From positions 1,240,001 to 1,304,000 of the forward strand of contig NC_011671.1 of NCBI RefSeq assembly GCF_000150955.2: a stretch of 64,000 nucleotides of DNA, given 5' to 3'. The DNA is from Phaeodactylum tricornutum CCAP 1055/1. Lineage: Eukaryota; Bacillariophyta; Bacillariophyceae; Surirellales; Neidiaceae. Positions within the stretch are counted from its first letter, which is position 1; each line of letters opens with the position of its first letter. Of the stretch, positions 47,757-57,847 are shown one piece after another. Both the position numbers and the translations under genes were made by a program. Below the pieces are notes generated by a model that was not told where the DNA came from, ran no database searches, and worked only from the letters and a program-made list of their open reading frames with translations.

Positions 47757-50093
47757 ATGTTTCGCGTTGATGTCTATCCCTGCGATCGACCGCTGGAGAC
47801 GCAAGCCGACGGCACAACCTTGCAACCGGCAGAGACTTTGTTCGCGTGCTTGGGTACCAGTATCCATCTAGCTTCAAACAGCGATTCGGGACGGCTCCTG
47901 ACGATCGGACGAAAGAAAGGTGATGTCCTGTTTCCGCAAGACAAATCCGTGTCTCGTGAGCACTGTCTTTTTCGACTAATTTGCTCCCAAGCAATCAAAG
48001 ATACGATCATCGAGACGGCCGGTACTACTGGTACTCCTGAAGACAAGACGGATGAACAGAAAGCCAGATTCGCTGCGAGTCCCCGGAACATGGAAGAAAC
48101 CAAAGCTTGCCAAGCAGCAGACGACGGCACGTGCCTCGTAGTGGAAGGCATTGGCAAATTGGGTACCTATCTGGTAGTGGAACCAGCATTGCTGGAGGTG
48201 GAAACGCTGTCTCCTTCTAAGCGCGTTGATTCTAAAAGCAGTGATTCGGACGAGACGGACGACGAAGACGCCATCGGCTCGAGTCTAGAGAATGCATCGC
48301 AGCTCATAGGCTCTTTGGCACTCCCGCTATCTCCCGTGGCGGCTCACCTGTCCTCGCCCAAAGCTACGTTGGAAATGATTGGTGCCAACGAAACACGAGT
48401 GTTGGAAAATCTGTCGATATTACTCACAGAAAACACATTGTCGACGCCGCACCGTGTCATATTGCAATGCGGAAAATTGGGATCCACCGTGGTGATTACA
48501 CGGCAACCCCTACGAGTCTTACGAGCGAGTAGCGGAAAACTAGCCAAGCCGGAAGCGCTCTCGGTCGAGCAACAACAGCTTTACGGAGTGCAAGACGTAA
48601 CTAAGTTGGATGACACCGTCACACACGTGGTCACACCCCAACGCTATCCCAGTCCCAAACAGCTTGCCGCCTGGAGTAGAGGAATCACAGCGGTGACACG
48701 CGCGTATGTCGAAGCCATCATGAATCGAACGTCGCACCGTGATGCCTGGCCAGAGGTGACTACCTTTGCCCCAAAAGCCGACCAGAGTAAGTTTTGGAAC
48801 AATGTGGCTAGTTCGACTCTTTGGCCGCGTACGGTCTTATTGTCCGTCAAGGATGATGACTTCACCTTGCTGGCACGGAGTGGTGGTGCCACTATAATAC
48901 CCCTGTACGACTTGGATAGCGTCTCGACCGCACTGGCTCGGGCCAATGAAGTTTGGAACGATCCCGCCGTTAGGCCTGGTTGCTTTGTGGTAACCGAGAG
49001 TCGCCACCGCGAGTTGTCCAAAACATTCGCCGACGATTGGGGTGTGCCGCGAGTATCGGCACGGCAAATGGCCAAGGCTTTAACGACACAGCAACCTTTG
49101 AAAGACGGCAATGGTCGTGTATTGGACGGGGACACACGGTCTCTTCGAATTTCGCTGCCATCGAGATTGACGCACGTCACGTCCGTGCCATCCCAAAGTA
49201 TTTTCGGGAACGCTTCCGTAACTACCGCGAGCAAGAGTCAAACGACGAAGTCGAACGAGAGCGCTGCTGTTCTTACACCTTTAGCAAATAACAAGCATAC
49301 AAAGGAACCAGGCTTCTCGTCGGATATTGCCATTGACGCTTACAGCTCAGGAGAACGAGTAACATCGGAGGCGTTGGAAAAGGATAGCCCCGAACCCCCT
49401 CCGAAAAGACTGCGGAGTTCACCGGACGTCACAGCCATCTCGGACGAAGATGTTGCACTTAACCGGGGCGACGGAGTCTCAAGCACAGTTCCAAAATCTA
49501 CAACTACGAGCGATAATGAGTCAAATACACCAGAAGAATCGAACAAGGCTAACAAACAGTATCGTGTGGAACTAAAAAAATGTGACGCAATCGAGAACCC
49601 CATTCCTGACGATTGCAAGTCTCGAATGTCTCTTGAACAGATATCGACTGGCTGGTTTGTAGCAGCACCTTCTGGTAGCAAGCGGAAGGCATACGTCCGA
49701 GCCAAGGACGAAATACTAGAAAAGACTGGTTACGAGGAATGGATTGAAGTTGCCACAACCGAAACATGCAAGGGTTTGATTGTCCCAGCGTCTACTACGA
49801 CATTTTCACACTACAACGCTCAAGACAAAGGAACAGGCGGTCCTAACTTCAAGACATTCCGTAAAAACAGCATCCATACCCTCAAGATGCTGCCGCAGAT
49901 TCGACTGCGTTCCGTGCTGCCGAAGGAGTCGGACCATTCTCGACATCAAGAAGAGCAATTGCAAGCGTTGAAGCATCAGCAACGCAAAGCTGACGAGCTA
50001 TTTCGGGATCCAACACGCAGCGGGATCCAACACGCAGCGCTGGAGCACGCCGTGTCCGTTGAATCAATGTTCGTTGACACGCTTCCTACGTAG
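47757..50093 (+). CDS. NBS1: NBS1/nibrin-like DNA repair protein
   Basis: Single exon, 778 residues. The N-terminus is an FHA domain with LLTIGRKKGDVLFPQDKSVS and SREHCLFRL (phosphothreonine-binding Arg, Ser and His). About residues 255-470 look like a tandem BRCT region (THVVTPQRYPSPKQLAAWSR; PGCFVVTESRHRELSKTFAD). A long polar linker follows. Near the C-terminus NFKTFRKNSIHTL resembles the MRE11-binding KxFxKN motif of Nbs1/Xrs2, and KADELFRDP resembles the ATM-binding EELFRY-type end. In eukaryotes NBS1 joins MRE11 and RAD50 in sensing double-strand breaks and activating ATM in the nucleus. A perfect 17-bp tandem repeat at 50005-50040 shifts the frame of the last residues. FHA plus BRCT plus the C-terminal motifs make NBS1 the best call; generic FHA-BRCT protein is the alternative. 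Confidence 0.82.
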   Translation: MFRVDVYPCDRPLETQADGTTLQPAETLFACLGTSIHLASNSDSGRLLTIGRKKGDVLFPQDKSVSREHCLFRLICSQAIKDTIIETAGTTGTPEDKTDEQKARFAASPRNMEETKACQAADDGTCLVVEGIGKLGTYLVVEPALLEVETLSPSKRVDSKSSDSDETDDEDAIGSSLENASQLIGSLALPLSPVAAHLSSPKATLEMIGANETRVLENLSILLTENTLSTPHRVILQCGKLGSTVVITRQPLRVLRASSGKLAKPEALSVEQQQLYGVQDVTKLDDTVTHVVTPQRYPSPKQLAAWSRGITAVTRAYVEAIMNRTSHRDAWPEVTTFAPKADQSKFWNNVASSTLWPRTVLLSVKDDDFTLLARSGGATIIPLYDLDSVSTALARANEVWNDPAVRPGCFVVTESRHRELSKTFADDWGVPRVSARQMAKALTTQQPLKDGNGRVLDGDTRSLRISLPSRLTHVTSVPSQSIFGNASVTTASKSQTTKSNESAAVLTPLANNKHTKEPGFSSDIAIDAYSSGERVTSEALEKDSPEPPPKRLRSSPDVTAISDEDVALNRGDGVSSTVPKSTTTSDNESNTPEESNKANKQYRVELKKCDAIENPIPDDCKSRMSLEQISTGWFVAAPSGSKRKAYVRAKDEILEKTGYEEWIEVATTETCKGLIVPASTTTFSHYNAQDKGTGGPNFKTFRKNSIHTLKMLPQIRLRSVLPKESDHSRHQEEQLQALKHQQRKADELFRDPTRSGIQHAALEHAVSVESMFVDTLPT
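50005..50040 (+). repeat. 17-bp perfect tandem repeat at the NBS1 C-terminus
   Basis: The unit GGGATCCAACACGCAGC occurs twice in a row. Seventeen is not a multiple of three, so the second copy is read in another frame (DPTRS then GIQHAA), and the last ~20 residues depend on the copy number. Confidence 0.85.
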
Positions 50094-50936
50094 TGGCTTG
50101 CACCAACTATTGCGAATATCCTTCTAATATAGATCGGAACTAGGCACTCGAGCTTTCTAGCTAGCATGACATAACAAATTCTACACTATATGGGAGTTGT
50201 GAAGAGCTCGGTAGCCTCCGAGTTCTCGTTTGCTTACCAGTGAGCAAACGACACCTTACGCTAGAAGCAAATTTAGTCAACATTATCGAACAAGCATACG
50301 CCAGCGGCATTCTTGCTTACGGAAAATGAGAGTAAACGTTCATGCTGGTGTTGTCTGTCATGTGTTAGCCGGAGTCACATCTTCCGTCGGTCAGAGTCCC
50401 AAGCATCGCTATTGCATTGTAGATGCTCAGGACTACCAATGCGATCTTGTTTTATAGCGCTCCGCGTGGAATAGAAAATGTCGTTGTCTGCGAAGCCGAA
50501 GCATTTCCGGGATAATGACCGTTGCAATGCCTGTAGTCTGTCTGACTCGTAGGGAACCTATACTTTCTGACATTTTGGTTTTGAAAATCTTAGCAACGGG
50601 CACTCCACATATTTCTATATGTCTCTCAAGTGTCTTTTTGATGTTTTCTCAAACACGCACCGGGACAAAAACCTGTGCAGTGTACGATATCGCTCAGTCG
50701 CAGCTGGTGAGAGTCGAAGAGTTCGTTCGAAGTCCTGCACCCAACAGCTCATTTTCGTTCCCGTGCTCACACCGCAGCGAAACAGCGCACAGTCACGTAA
50801 CGCCACAATCTGACCCGTGTCAGCAACTCCCCGTATTCCTACGACCAACCTCGTTTGTTGTTGAAACCCCACGGACCAAGTGTCTAGCAGCAATCCGCAA
50901 ATCACTCATACTATTATAGACATCTGACAAGCCACC
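50094..50936. other. Intergenic, upstream of the heat shock factor gene
   Basis: About 840 bp. A 134-codon open frame at 50515-50919 has no conserved features and probably lies in promoter and 5' untranslated sequence. GCACAGTCA near 50787 is one base off the TNACWGTNA 9-mer, about 150 bp before the HSF start. Confidence 0.45.
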
Positions 50937-52676
50937 ATGGCGAAGACCAATCCACAAAGCGTAGCGACTTCGATCGGCGAACCTTCACCGGACGTTCCCA
51001 TCTTTCTACGGAGTGAGTAAAGCACTTTCCAGTGCGATAGATTTATCGCCGTAGGATTTCTACGCGTTTCGTCGTAGACGATCCGAAAATGTCCGTTTGC
51101 AATGGAGCGACCCGCGGAAATGACGCTTGAGCAACGATGGAATGCAGGAATGGACGAAGGATACACGCATTTTCTCTGTCTCATCTCACACTTGCCTTCC
51201 TCCCATTCTTGATTTTACAGAAACCTACTACATGATCGATCAATGCGACGATGAAATCGCCTGTTGGTCCGAGGACGGCACCACGTTTGTGGTGAAAGAC
51301 CCAGATCGTTTCGAACGGACAATCATCCCGCAATACTTCAAGCATTCCAAGTTTAGCAGTTTCGTAAGGGTACGTTGGTGATTGCTGGCTTGCGGACGGA
51401 TTTCTAGGCTGTTCAATGCGCTCGTCAGGGAAATTTGGCCCCCTATGGGAATCCCGGGATTGGCACTGCCGAACGCGTTTGATTTCTCTGTGTTCTCACG
51501 CCTTTGTTCCTTTCCCCTTTTTTTTGGCAGCAACTTAACTTTTATTCCTTTCGCAAGATCAAGTACGCTGACACTATTCGCATTGATCCCAAGCTGGAGG
51601 CCGAAACGGCTAATTATTGGCGATTTCGACACGAAAATTTCCAGAAGGGCAAACCGGAACTTTTGACTGAGATTAAACGCATGAACGGACAGAAAGCCCC
51701 TACGTCTCCCTCGACTTCTAGTTCCAGCAGCGTTTCCACTACGCAAGGGAACAAAGTAGGTGTGACAGCATCTGCCAAAGTAACGCCCGATCCTGACGGT
51801 GCCAGCAAAGCTAGCAAGTCAGAAGTGCAGTCGCTTCAGAAACGCATCGAAGAAATGACCAAAAACATTGATCAGCTTACGGCTATGGTTCAGAAGGTTT
51901 CCCTAAAGCAGGAAGAGGAGGATCAAGTAGGATCCAAGCGTAAAAAGACGGAATTATTGATCAAGACGGAAGACTTTCAAACTGCTTTTAACGGAGACCT
52001 TATGATGGATGTCAATGGAGAATCGGATCAATTGGTCCGTCCGGACGACATGTTTAGTAACATGGAGCTCGACGAGATTATAACAGCGACAGGAAACAAA
52101 GATCTATCCTCATCTGTGGAAGCGGAGGCAGCCGCTTTGTCCATAACACCACCGTCCCCCGTTAAGTCAACCGTACCCATGATCCGCGAGACTTCCGTCA
52201 ACACTCAGGTCAGCGACAATGAGTTTGTGGATCAGCTTTTCACCGCTTTCAACGAAGACTCAGATGATCTTTTGCAGATGGAACCACCTTCCTTTGGTCT
52301 CGACTCCGCCAATCGACCAGATGCCGAACTCATGAAGAGATTAAGTGACGCACTCATGTTTTTGCCTCGGGATATTCAAGTAATGATTGTTGAGCGATTG
52401 ATCGCCGCCATTACTTCCACCGAATCCCTCAAGCCCCTTTCCAAGGAAAACACATCGAAGTCTTTGCAAGTGCAATCTGCTATGACTCCTTCGACATCCA
52501 TTCCGCAGACTTTGGAAGAGGAGAAACAGGACGTGCCCATGCCCTTGGCTGCCGCCACTTTGGCCGCATTGTTGCACCACTATAGTAGCCAAATTCAGGC
52601 CCAGCAACAGGGTAACAAGAGCAAAAAACCCCAGAACGTTCAAAAGTCTATTCCGGTCATTCCAGTACATGCTTAA
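50937..52676 (+). CDS. HSF: Heat shock transcription factor
   Basis: Three exons inferred: 50937-51012, 51221-51369 and 51531-52676, with introns of 208 and 161 bp; 456 residues. Splicing rebuilds a complete HSF DNA-binding domain: VPIFLRKTYYMIDQCDD, CWSEDGTTFVVKDPDRFE, PQYFKHSKFSSFVRQLNFYS (written across exons 2 and 3) and FRHENFQKGKPELL. A Ser/Thr-rich linker follows, then a heptad-repeat helix (QSLQKRIEEMTKNIDQLTAM, about residues 170-190) likely to trimerise, a basic GSKRKKTELL candidate nuclear signal, and a long acidic, hydrophobic-spotted tail that could activate transcription. HSFs bind nGAAn repeats; diatoms have an expanded HSF family. The specific target set cannot be told from sequence. 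The intron in the HSF recognition-helix region sits just after FVR. Confidence 0.93.
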
Positions 52677-52959
52677 GTAGCACGAATACTGTGACACTTG
52701 TTTGGGGTTATCGCACGGAACACTGTGTGTGGGGCCTACTACATATAGGCACGCGCGTCAAGGGTACAATTGGGAAATTATGTATAGACCACTTGGCGCG
52801 TCACCGATCTTGGAGTCGAGAGGGACGGTTTTATGCCTTACACGGAGATGCTCGATCCTCTTCTTAGATATCTTTCTCCTTTAGCCTTTCTCTAAGGTCA
52901 GCTTTTTACTTATATAACGATTATATAGTACACGCTATAACGAATATAAGCTTTACAAT
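52677..52959. other. Convergent spacer between HSF and MutS2-like genes
   Basis: 283 bp between converging stop codons, AT-rich toward the right. Nothing beyond 3' untranslated sequence seen. Confidence 0.5.
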
Positions 52960-55653
52960 CTATTTCTTTTTACGTTTAACCTTTTGCTGCACAGCTTTGC
53001 GTTGGCGACTCGAGGTAAACGAATTGTTGGTGATGCGCTGCCGGGCCGTGGAAGGATGTGGTCGCGTTCCCGTCGTGCTTGAATCGGTCTCGATCGACGA
53101 CAAAAGATCGTGGAGTCGTCTTTTGGATCCATGAATACCCGAGACGGCAGCCTTGCGCGGTTCGTACTCGTCCGTGTCTTCCCAAACGCTATCGTAATCC
53201 CACAGTGCGAGTTGATAGCGAGAAATTATGATTGGTTTCGCGACAGGGGTTTCATTGTCTATGCTGAACAGCTCTGAAGCGCTATCCCACGAAAACTCGG
53301 GCAACACAGCAACATCATCGGGCCCCATCTCTCGAAGGCGTCGTTGGTGCGCGTCGAGCAATACGACCTTTGCGTTCATGTTGTTCCATTCATTGTCCGA
53401 CAAAATCATCACCGCCTCTCCTTCTGTAAACTGGTGCAAAGCGGAAATAATTTTCAACCCACGGTCACGCAATATATCCTGCTCTGTTCGTATCTTCTTT
53501 TGGACGACCCGTAACTCGGCGAGTGTTTCCCCAACCACCTCCACCATGCTTTTCTGAGATTTTAGTTTCTGATAGCTTTGTTGTACTTGGTCTAGTAATT
53601 GTTCCAAGTGCCGATCGTACGAAGCCGCCATGGATCGCATGGCGCGTTGGATTCGACGATTGTCGTTAGCTAACTGGGCGGCGCGAGTTGCGTCGTCGTG
53701 CGCCATTTGAACTTGTTTTTCTAGTGAAGCCGTCAGTGCTTGAATGTAGGCTCCAGATATCTGGTCGGAGTTCTCTCGGCCTACAGGTACTGTAGATGCG
53801 TCGGTTGCTGTGACCATTAAGTCGGAAGCACGGATCAACACATCCTCAGGTAGAGGGGGTACGGCACGAGATGCAGCACCAAGCGCATTTGATTCTCCGA
53901 TAACACCATACTGTAGCTGGTAACTCGGTTTCTGAAACGAGGCATCACCAAGGGAGTTGGTTTCGAGCAAGACTGTAGCACATTCAAACTCGCCACTTTC
54001 AAAAGACAAGGTTTTCAAACGTGCGGAATGTGTGGTCGCGACGATGTGGCACGAAGGCGACTCCAAAAGTTTCTCAATGACAGCTTGAGCAATTGCGCCG
54101 CCAGCGTTGGCTTCGGTGCCCATTCCGAGTTCGTCCATGAGAATCAACGTGTTTGGTGTGGATATCGCTGCTGTGTCTACTCGCTGGACAGCGGTGATCA
54201 ATTTTGAGTAGGTACTAAGCTGGGCCATGAAAGTTGATTGTCCCTTCTCTACGTTTTGCTGATCGCCGATCGAGGTAAAGATATCGTCGAAGAAATTCAC
54301 GTGAGGTCTTTCCTTGGAATTCGTTGGCACAGGAATCCCAATCTTACATAGCGAGCAAACTAATCCGAAAGATTTCATGGCTAGTGTCTTTCCACCACCA
54401 TTGGGACCGCTGATTATTACAACACGCTGACCTTTTTTCGATGACAAACGTAAATCGATTGGAACAGCATCATTCACAGTTAAGGGGCTATGCTCGTTTG
54501 ACTTTGGATTCAAAAGAAGCGGATGCAAAAAGTGAGACACGTTTATGATTCCATCCTTTCGTACGGTTGGAATTCTTCCTTTGTTCTCAATACCAAATGC
54601 TGCTTTGGCAAACACAACATCTAGTTCTGCCACGCAGTTGAGCCCGTCGTCGATAGTGGCGGCTTGTCTCTGAATCACCAGCGCCAGTCCTTCGGCAATA
54701 TCATTCTCTTTTGCCAAAATTTCTTCTTTTAGTTCTACCAGTTTTTTGTCTACGTGAACACCATCTTTCAGTCTTTCCTCAATTTCCATCTGGCGATTAC
54801 GCAACAAGGCTAGGACAGGAAACTTGGAATCACTGAGACGGAAGGAAAATGTGGATCTAGCATTGGGATCGTTGATTGTTCGGACACTGAAGACCTTTAC
54901 GGAACCTTGCACCTCTTTGTAGAGATTCCGAAGTACATCGCGGTCTATACGTCTGGCAATATCCACCAACAATGGCGTCCACATTTGTGCCGATTCCGTT
55001 CTAGACCAATCCTCCACTTTTAACAGCATCAGAAGGACCTGCTCAGCCTGTAACACAAAGTCCAACCGCCATTCTGGAATGGGCGTATCAAGCCATTCAT
55101 CATCGTCCGACTCTGGAATATTTCCATTGTCGAAAGGACCTGAATCTGCACCATACAAAGGTGGGAACGTTAAGTTGTGTATCTTTTGGAGAGCTAAATC
55201 GGCTTGAGCAACTAAATCATAGGCAACTACCGCCTGGCTAGCAGTCTGAGCAATCTCTGCGCGAAAAACGTTTCTCCGGAAGTTCGAGGAGCGAGAATAC
55301 GATTCTACCACGCTTCTTCGCTTGGACGGATATTGAGAACCAAGCTTTGGTCGTGCCGCACTGGTTTTATGGCTAACCAGAGCTAATAGGGCTTGATAAG
55401 CACGTTTTGTTCCAGTATACGCTGCTACTTTCCTGACAACCGGCGTGAGATCCAAAGATCGAATCTGTTCGTCCCGAAAGGAGAATTTGGCATCGTATGA
55501 ATTGTCAACGTTGCTAGCATGCACCGTCGTTACAAGTGGACCACTCTCTATTTTCCAGCCATATGCCGATAGTGAGAATGCACCAACAAGTGCGATAGGA
55601 GATATGTATTGCAAGCCAAAGCAAGCCCAGAAAACACAGCTCGGACCCTGCAT
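52960..55653 (-). CDS. MutS2-like ATPase, probably organelle-targeted
   Basis: Single exon, 897 residues. The ATPase core has Walker A SGPNGGGKTLAMKSFGL (about 54375-54415), then FTSIGDQQNVEKGQSTFMAQ, Walker B LILMDELGMGTEANAGGAIA and ATTHSARLKTL, the order and spacing of MutS-family clamps. FDDIF and the EANAGGAIAQA wording match the MutS2 branch rather than mismatch-repair MSH proteins; the N-terminal mismatch-recognition domain is absent. A coiled region follows (LTASLEKQVQMAHDDATR). The C-terminal Smr nuclease domain seen in bacterial MutS2 is not evident; the tail is basic (KVKRKKK). The N-terminus (MQGPSCVFWACFGLQYISPI) is hydrophobic and signal-like, which suggests plastid import, though no ASAFAP-type motif is seen. 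Bacterial MutS2 acts on recombination intermediates or stalled ribosomes; the role here is open. Confidence 0.85.
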   Translation of the reverse strand: MQGPSCVFWACFGLQYISPIALVGAFSLSAYGWKIESGPLVTTVHASNVDNSYDAKFSFRDEQIRSLDLTPVVRKVAAYTGTKRAYQALLALVSHKTSAARPKLGSQYPSKRRSVVESYSRSSNFRRNVFRAEIAQTASQAVVAYDLVAQADLALQKIHNLTFPPLYGADSGPFDNGNIPESDDDEWLDTPIPEWRLDFVLQAEQVLLMLLKVEDWSRTESAQMWTPLLVDIARRIDRDVLRNLYKEVQGSVKVFSVRTINDPNARSTFSFRLSDSKFPVLALLRNRQMEIEERLKDGVHVDKKLVELKEEILAKENDIAEGLALVIQRQAATIDDGLNCVAELDVVFAKAAFGIENKGRIPTVRKDGIINVSHFLHPLLLNPKSNEHSPLTVNDAVPIDLRLSSKKGQRVVIISGPNGGGKTLAMKSFGLVCSLCKIGIPVPTNSKERPHVNFFDDIFTSIGDQQNVEKGQSTFMAQLSTYSKLITAVQRVDTAAISTPNTLILMDELGMGTEANAGGAIAQAVIEKLLESPSCHIVATTHSARLKTLSFESGEFECATVLLETNSLGDASFQKPSYQLQYGVIGESNALGAASRAVPPLPEDVLIRASDLMVTATDASTVPVGRENSDQISGAYIQALTASLEKQVQMAHDDATRAAQLANDNRRIQRAMRSMAASYDRHLEQLLDQVQQSYQKLKSQKSMVEVVGETLAELRVVQKKIRTEQDILRDRGLKIISALHQFTEGEAVMILSDNEWNNMNAKVVLLDAHQRRLREMGPDDVAVLPEFSWDSASELFSIDNETPVAKPIIISRYQLALWDYDSVWEDTDEYEPRKAAVSGIHGSKRRLHDLLSSIETDSSTTGTRPHPSTARQRITNNSFTSSRQRKAVQQKVKRKKK

Positions 55654-55810
55654 ATCTCACGCTTTTCTTATTCTGAGTTGCTTACAGTACACAATGTTCC
55701 AAAGCTGTGTCGTTCGACGACACTTCGCAGGATCCACACTACCACTTTCTTCGCCTCCGCTCAAGCGAATACCCCTTCATTCCTCCGTGGGTGTTGTCCT
55801 GGTGCTTTTG

Positions 55811-55853
55811 TGACTGTGAGTCACTCGCTCTTCCTGTGTGGTCTTCACTGTCA
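55811..55853. promoter_or_regulatory. Paired TNACWGTNA palindromes upstream of MutS2-like gene
   Basis: TGACTGTGA at 55811 and TCACTGTCA at 55845, 34 bp apart start to start, 158-192 bp upstream of the minus-strand start. Confidence 0.3.
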
Positions 55854-56091
55854 GTCAGCTCATATTTATCACCTGCTGTCTGGCATACGTACGAAAATGA
55901 CATTTTTGTTACAGTTTTCATACTTATATATATATAATTGCTAACGGTTCACCTACAGCCTGTTTGGTTAAAATGGCTTCTGCAGCGAATATTGCGCACC
56001 TCTGAATCTAATTGTTCCAGCGAAATCGTAAATTCTGTGTATCTCGATTCTCAGCGGGAGTTGTTCACTATTGATCTCAGCTCGGAATCAC

Positions 56092-56100
56092 TGACAGTGA
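56092..56100. promoter_or_regulatory. TNACWGTNA palindrome upstream of the DUF4336-like gene
   Basis: TGACAGTGA, 176 bp upstream of the start at 56276. Confidence 0.3.
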
Positions 56101-56275
56101 ATTTTGTATCGTGCGTGATCGACACTGGAATGTCAACTCGTGCTATTCTAATCGAAAGGCAATACCACCTTGAAACGTTGATTGTTCTCATTTGCTATTA
56201 GTGCTTCGTTGATGTGAAACCATTTTTTTCACATTTCTTGCTCATCTCTTTCGCAAGACCTCAGAGTCAGGGACT

Positions 56276-57118
56276 ATGCCGCGACGCCCCCGGATACAAA
56301 ACCAGAGGGATGCTCAGTCTCGACTCTCTCGTCGACATGACGACACCCCTGCGCCCAAAGTGCAAACTTCATTGGGTGTCTACACGCTGGAAGTACTCGA
56401 CAAACTAGACGATAATCTCTTCTTGATCCAAGCCACGTCCTTTGTTCGTAGGTTTGCTAAAATTAACCGCAACATGGTGGTGTTGAGGCACAACAAACGC
56501 GAGCTGACACTCATCAATCCGGTACGGCTAGATGCCGACGGAGAAGCCAGGCTTCTACAGCTGGGTGGTATCGCTCGTATCATTCGTCTTGCGCCGAACC
56601 ATGGTACCAATCACGATCGCTACTATATAGATAAGTTTCCTCAAGTCCGCCGATGGGCGCCGGCACGGTCGGCCGCAGATTCGCACGATCCCAATTTGCC
56701 CGTACATCGCCTCTTAACTGACGATGACGATGCGATACTACCGGCCTGCCACGTCTTTTGTTTTCAAGAAACGGCACAACCCGAATGCGCACTATTGATA
56801 CTCCAAGACTACGTTGGGAACTTACTGGTTACCTCGGACTCACTGCAATCTCACCAAGCAAACCCGCTCGTGAATATGCCCGTTCGCGCTAAACTCGCAG
56901 CCGAAGGCATGTTGGCGGGCAAGATCCATATTTCTAGTACTTGGCTGCGTTCAGCCTCCCATACGCGATCTCATCGGCAAAAAGCCCTACGAGGGGAATT
57001 TGAGCGACTCTTGCGGTTAGACTTTGCACGAATGGTGGGGAGCAGCGGCACGATGGTTTACGAAGGTGCCAAAGAAGGGACAGTCCTTGCAGTGGAACGA
57101 ACATTTCCTATTCTTTAG
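56276..57118 (+). CDS. DUF4336-like protein, 280 residues
   Basis: Single exon. After a basic, polar first 30 residues comes LGVYTLEVLDKLDDNLFLIQ, MVVLRHNKRELTLINPVRLD, LQLGGIARIIRLAPNHGTNH and DRYYIDKFPQVRRWAP. This pattern (an expressed attribute, an NPV-type strand, then xxRIIxPNxxHxxY) resembles DUF4336 proteins, which are distant relatives of the metallo-beta-lactamase fold but lack its full HxHxDH zinc set. Only NHGTNHDRYY supplies histidines here. The C-terminal half has a helical end (RQKALRGEFERLLRLDFARM). No signal peptide or membrane span. Function unknown; the family assignment is moderate. Confidence 0.65.
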   Translation: MPRRPRIQNQRDAQSRLSRRHDDTPAPKVQTSLGVYTLEVLDKLDDNLFLIQATSFVRRFAKINRNMVVLRHNKRELTLINPVRLDADGEARLLQLGGIARIIRLAPNHGTNHDRYYIDKFPQVRRWAPARSAADSHDPNLPVHRLLTDDDDAILPACHVFCFQETAQPECALLILQDYVGNLLVTSDSLQSHQANPLVNMPVRAKLAAEGMLAGKIHISSTWLRSASHTRSHRQKALRGEFERLLRLDFARMVGSSGTMVYEGAKEGTVLAVERTFPIL

Positions 57119-57847
57119 CATGGGTATAAGAACTTTTATCGAACCTACGCGTAGTCGACGTAGTACAAGTGCTATGCGCTTTGCATGCCTCGAGTGCTGG
57201 AGCGCTTACGCGGCCGGCTTCATACGATACGTATGATGACGCATGTAACATACACAAAGCGCGACTAGGACCTATTGCTTGACTCCACAAGTGGAGTGCT
57301 CATATTACTCTCTAGTACCGCGTTTATTCCTAGAGATAGAGGTTTGCTGCACTTGCATTGACTGATAGCATACGCGGAACATGTCTCAGAGATTCTCTAT
57401 GTACCACATACAATGCCATTCTTTATGACTCTGGGAGGCTAGCAACGGTGGAAGGTTTTGGTTGCGTTAACAGCAAAAGTTCAAAGCCTAACTTTTGGCA
57501 CAAAGATAAACGTTTTCTGTTGGGCTTCGGAATTCCGAAGGGGAAAAGCATACCACTCCAGTTTCGACCTTTCGCTCGGTCTGGTCGTTGTGACTGACAG
57601 TGACTACAATGCAAAACAATAGACCCGGAAACAAAAGGTAATGAGCTTACGATCTTCTTTGCCGGCATCAATCGATTCGTTCGATTACGGTTACCCGATG
57701 GCGTCTTGAAGTTGAGCTCACGATCTTCTCTTCGTGTACGTGAGGTACCGTAGAAATCCTACTACAAGAAAGAAGGCGCAACCTTGTCCCACGAGTTTTC
57801 CAGTTAGAATGCCGTCATATTCTCTCTTGTGGAAATCAGTATTGACC
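57119..57847. other. Intergenic upstream of the PsbW-like gene
   Basis: About 730 bp; no gene supported. TGACAGTGA at 57595 lies 245 bp before the PsbW-like start. A 65-codon open frame on the opposite strand (57718-57915) overlaps the start of that gene and is taken as a shadow. Confidence 0.45.
57595..57603. promoter_or_regulatory. TNACWGTNA palindrome upstream of the PsbW-like gene
   Basis: TGACAGTGA, overlapping TGACTGACAG; 245 bp upstream of the start. Confidence 0.25.

Larger units (their letters stand above)
55654..56275. other. Divergent promoter region, MutS2-like and DUF4336-like genes
   Basis: About 620 bp with three TNACWGTNA sites: TGACTGTGA (55811), TCACTGTCA (55845) and TGACAGTGA (56092), the first two 158-192 bp from the left start and the last 176 bp from the right start. 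No gene seen; small open frames lack features. Confidence 0.5.

Noticed and set aside
50515-50919. 134-codon plus-strand open frame upstream of HSF
   Set aside because: No conserved features, Ser/Thr/Pro-rich random-looking composition, and ends just before the HSF start; treated as promoter or 5' untranslated sequence.
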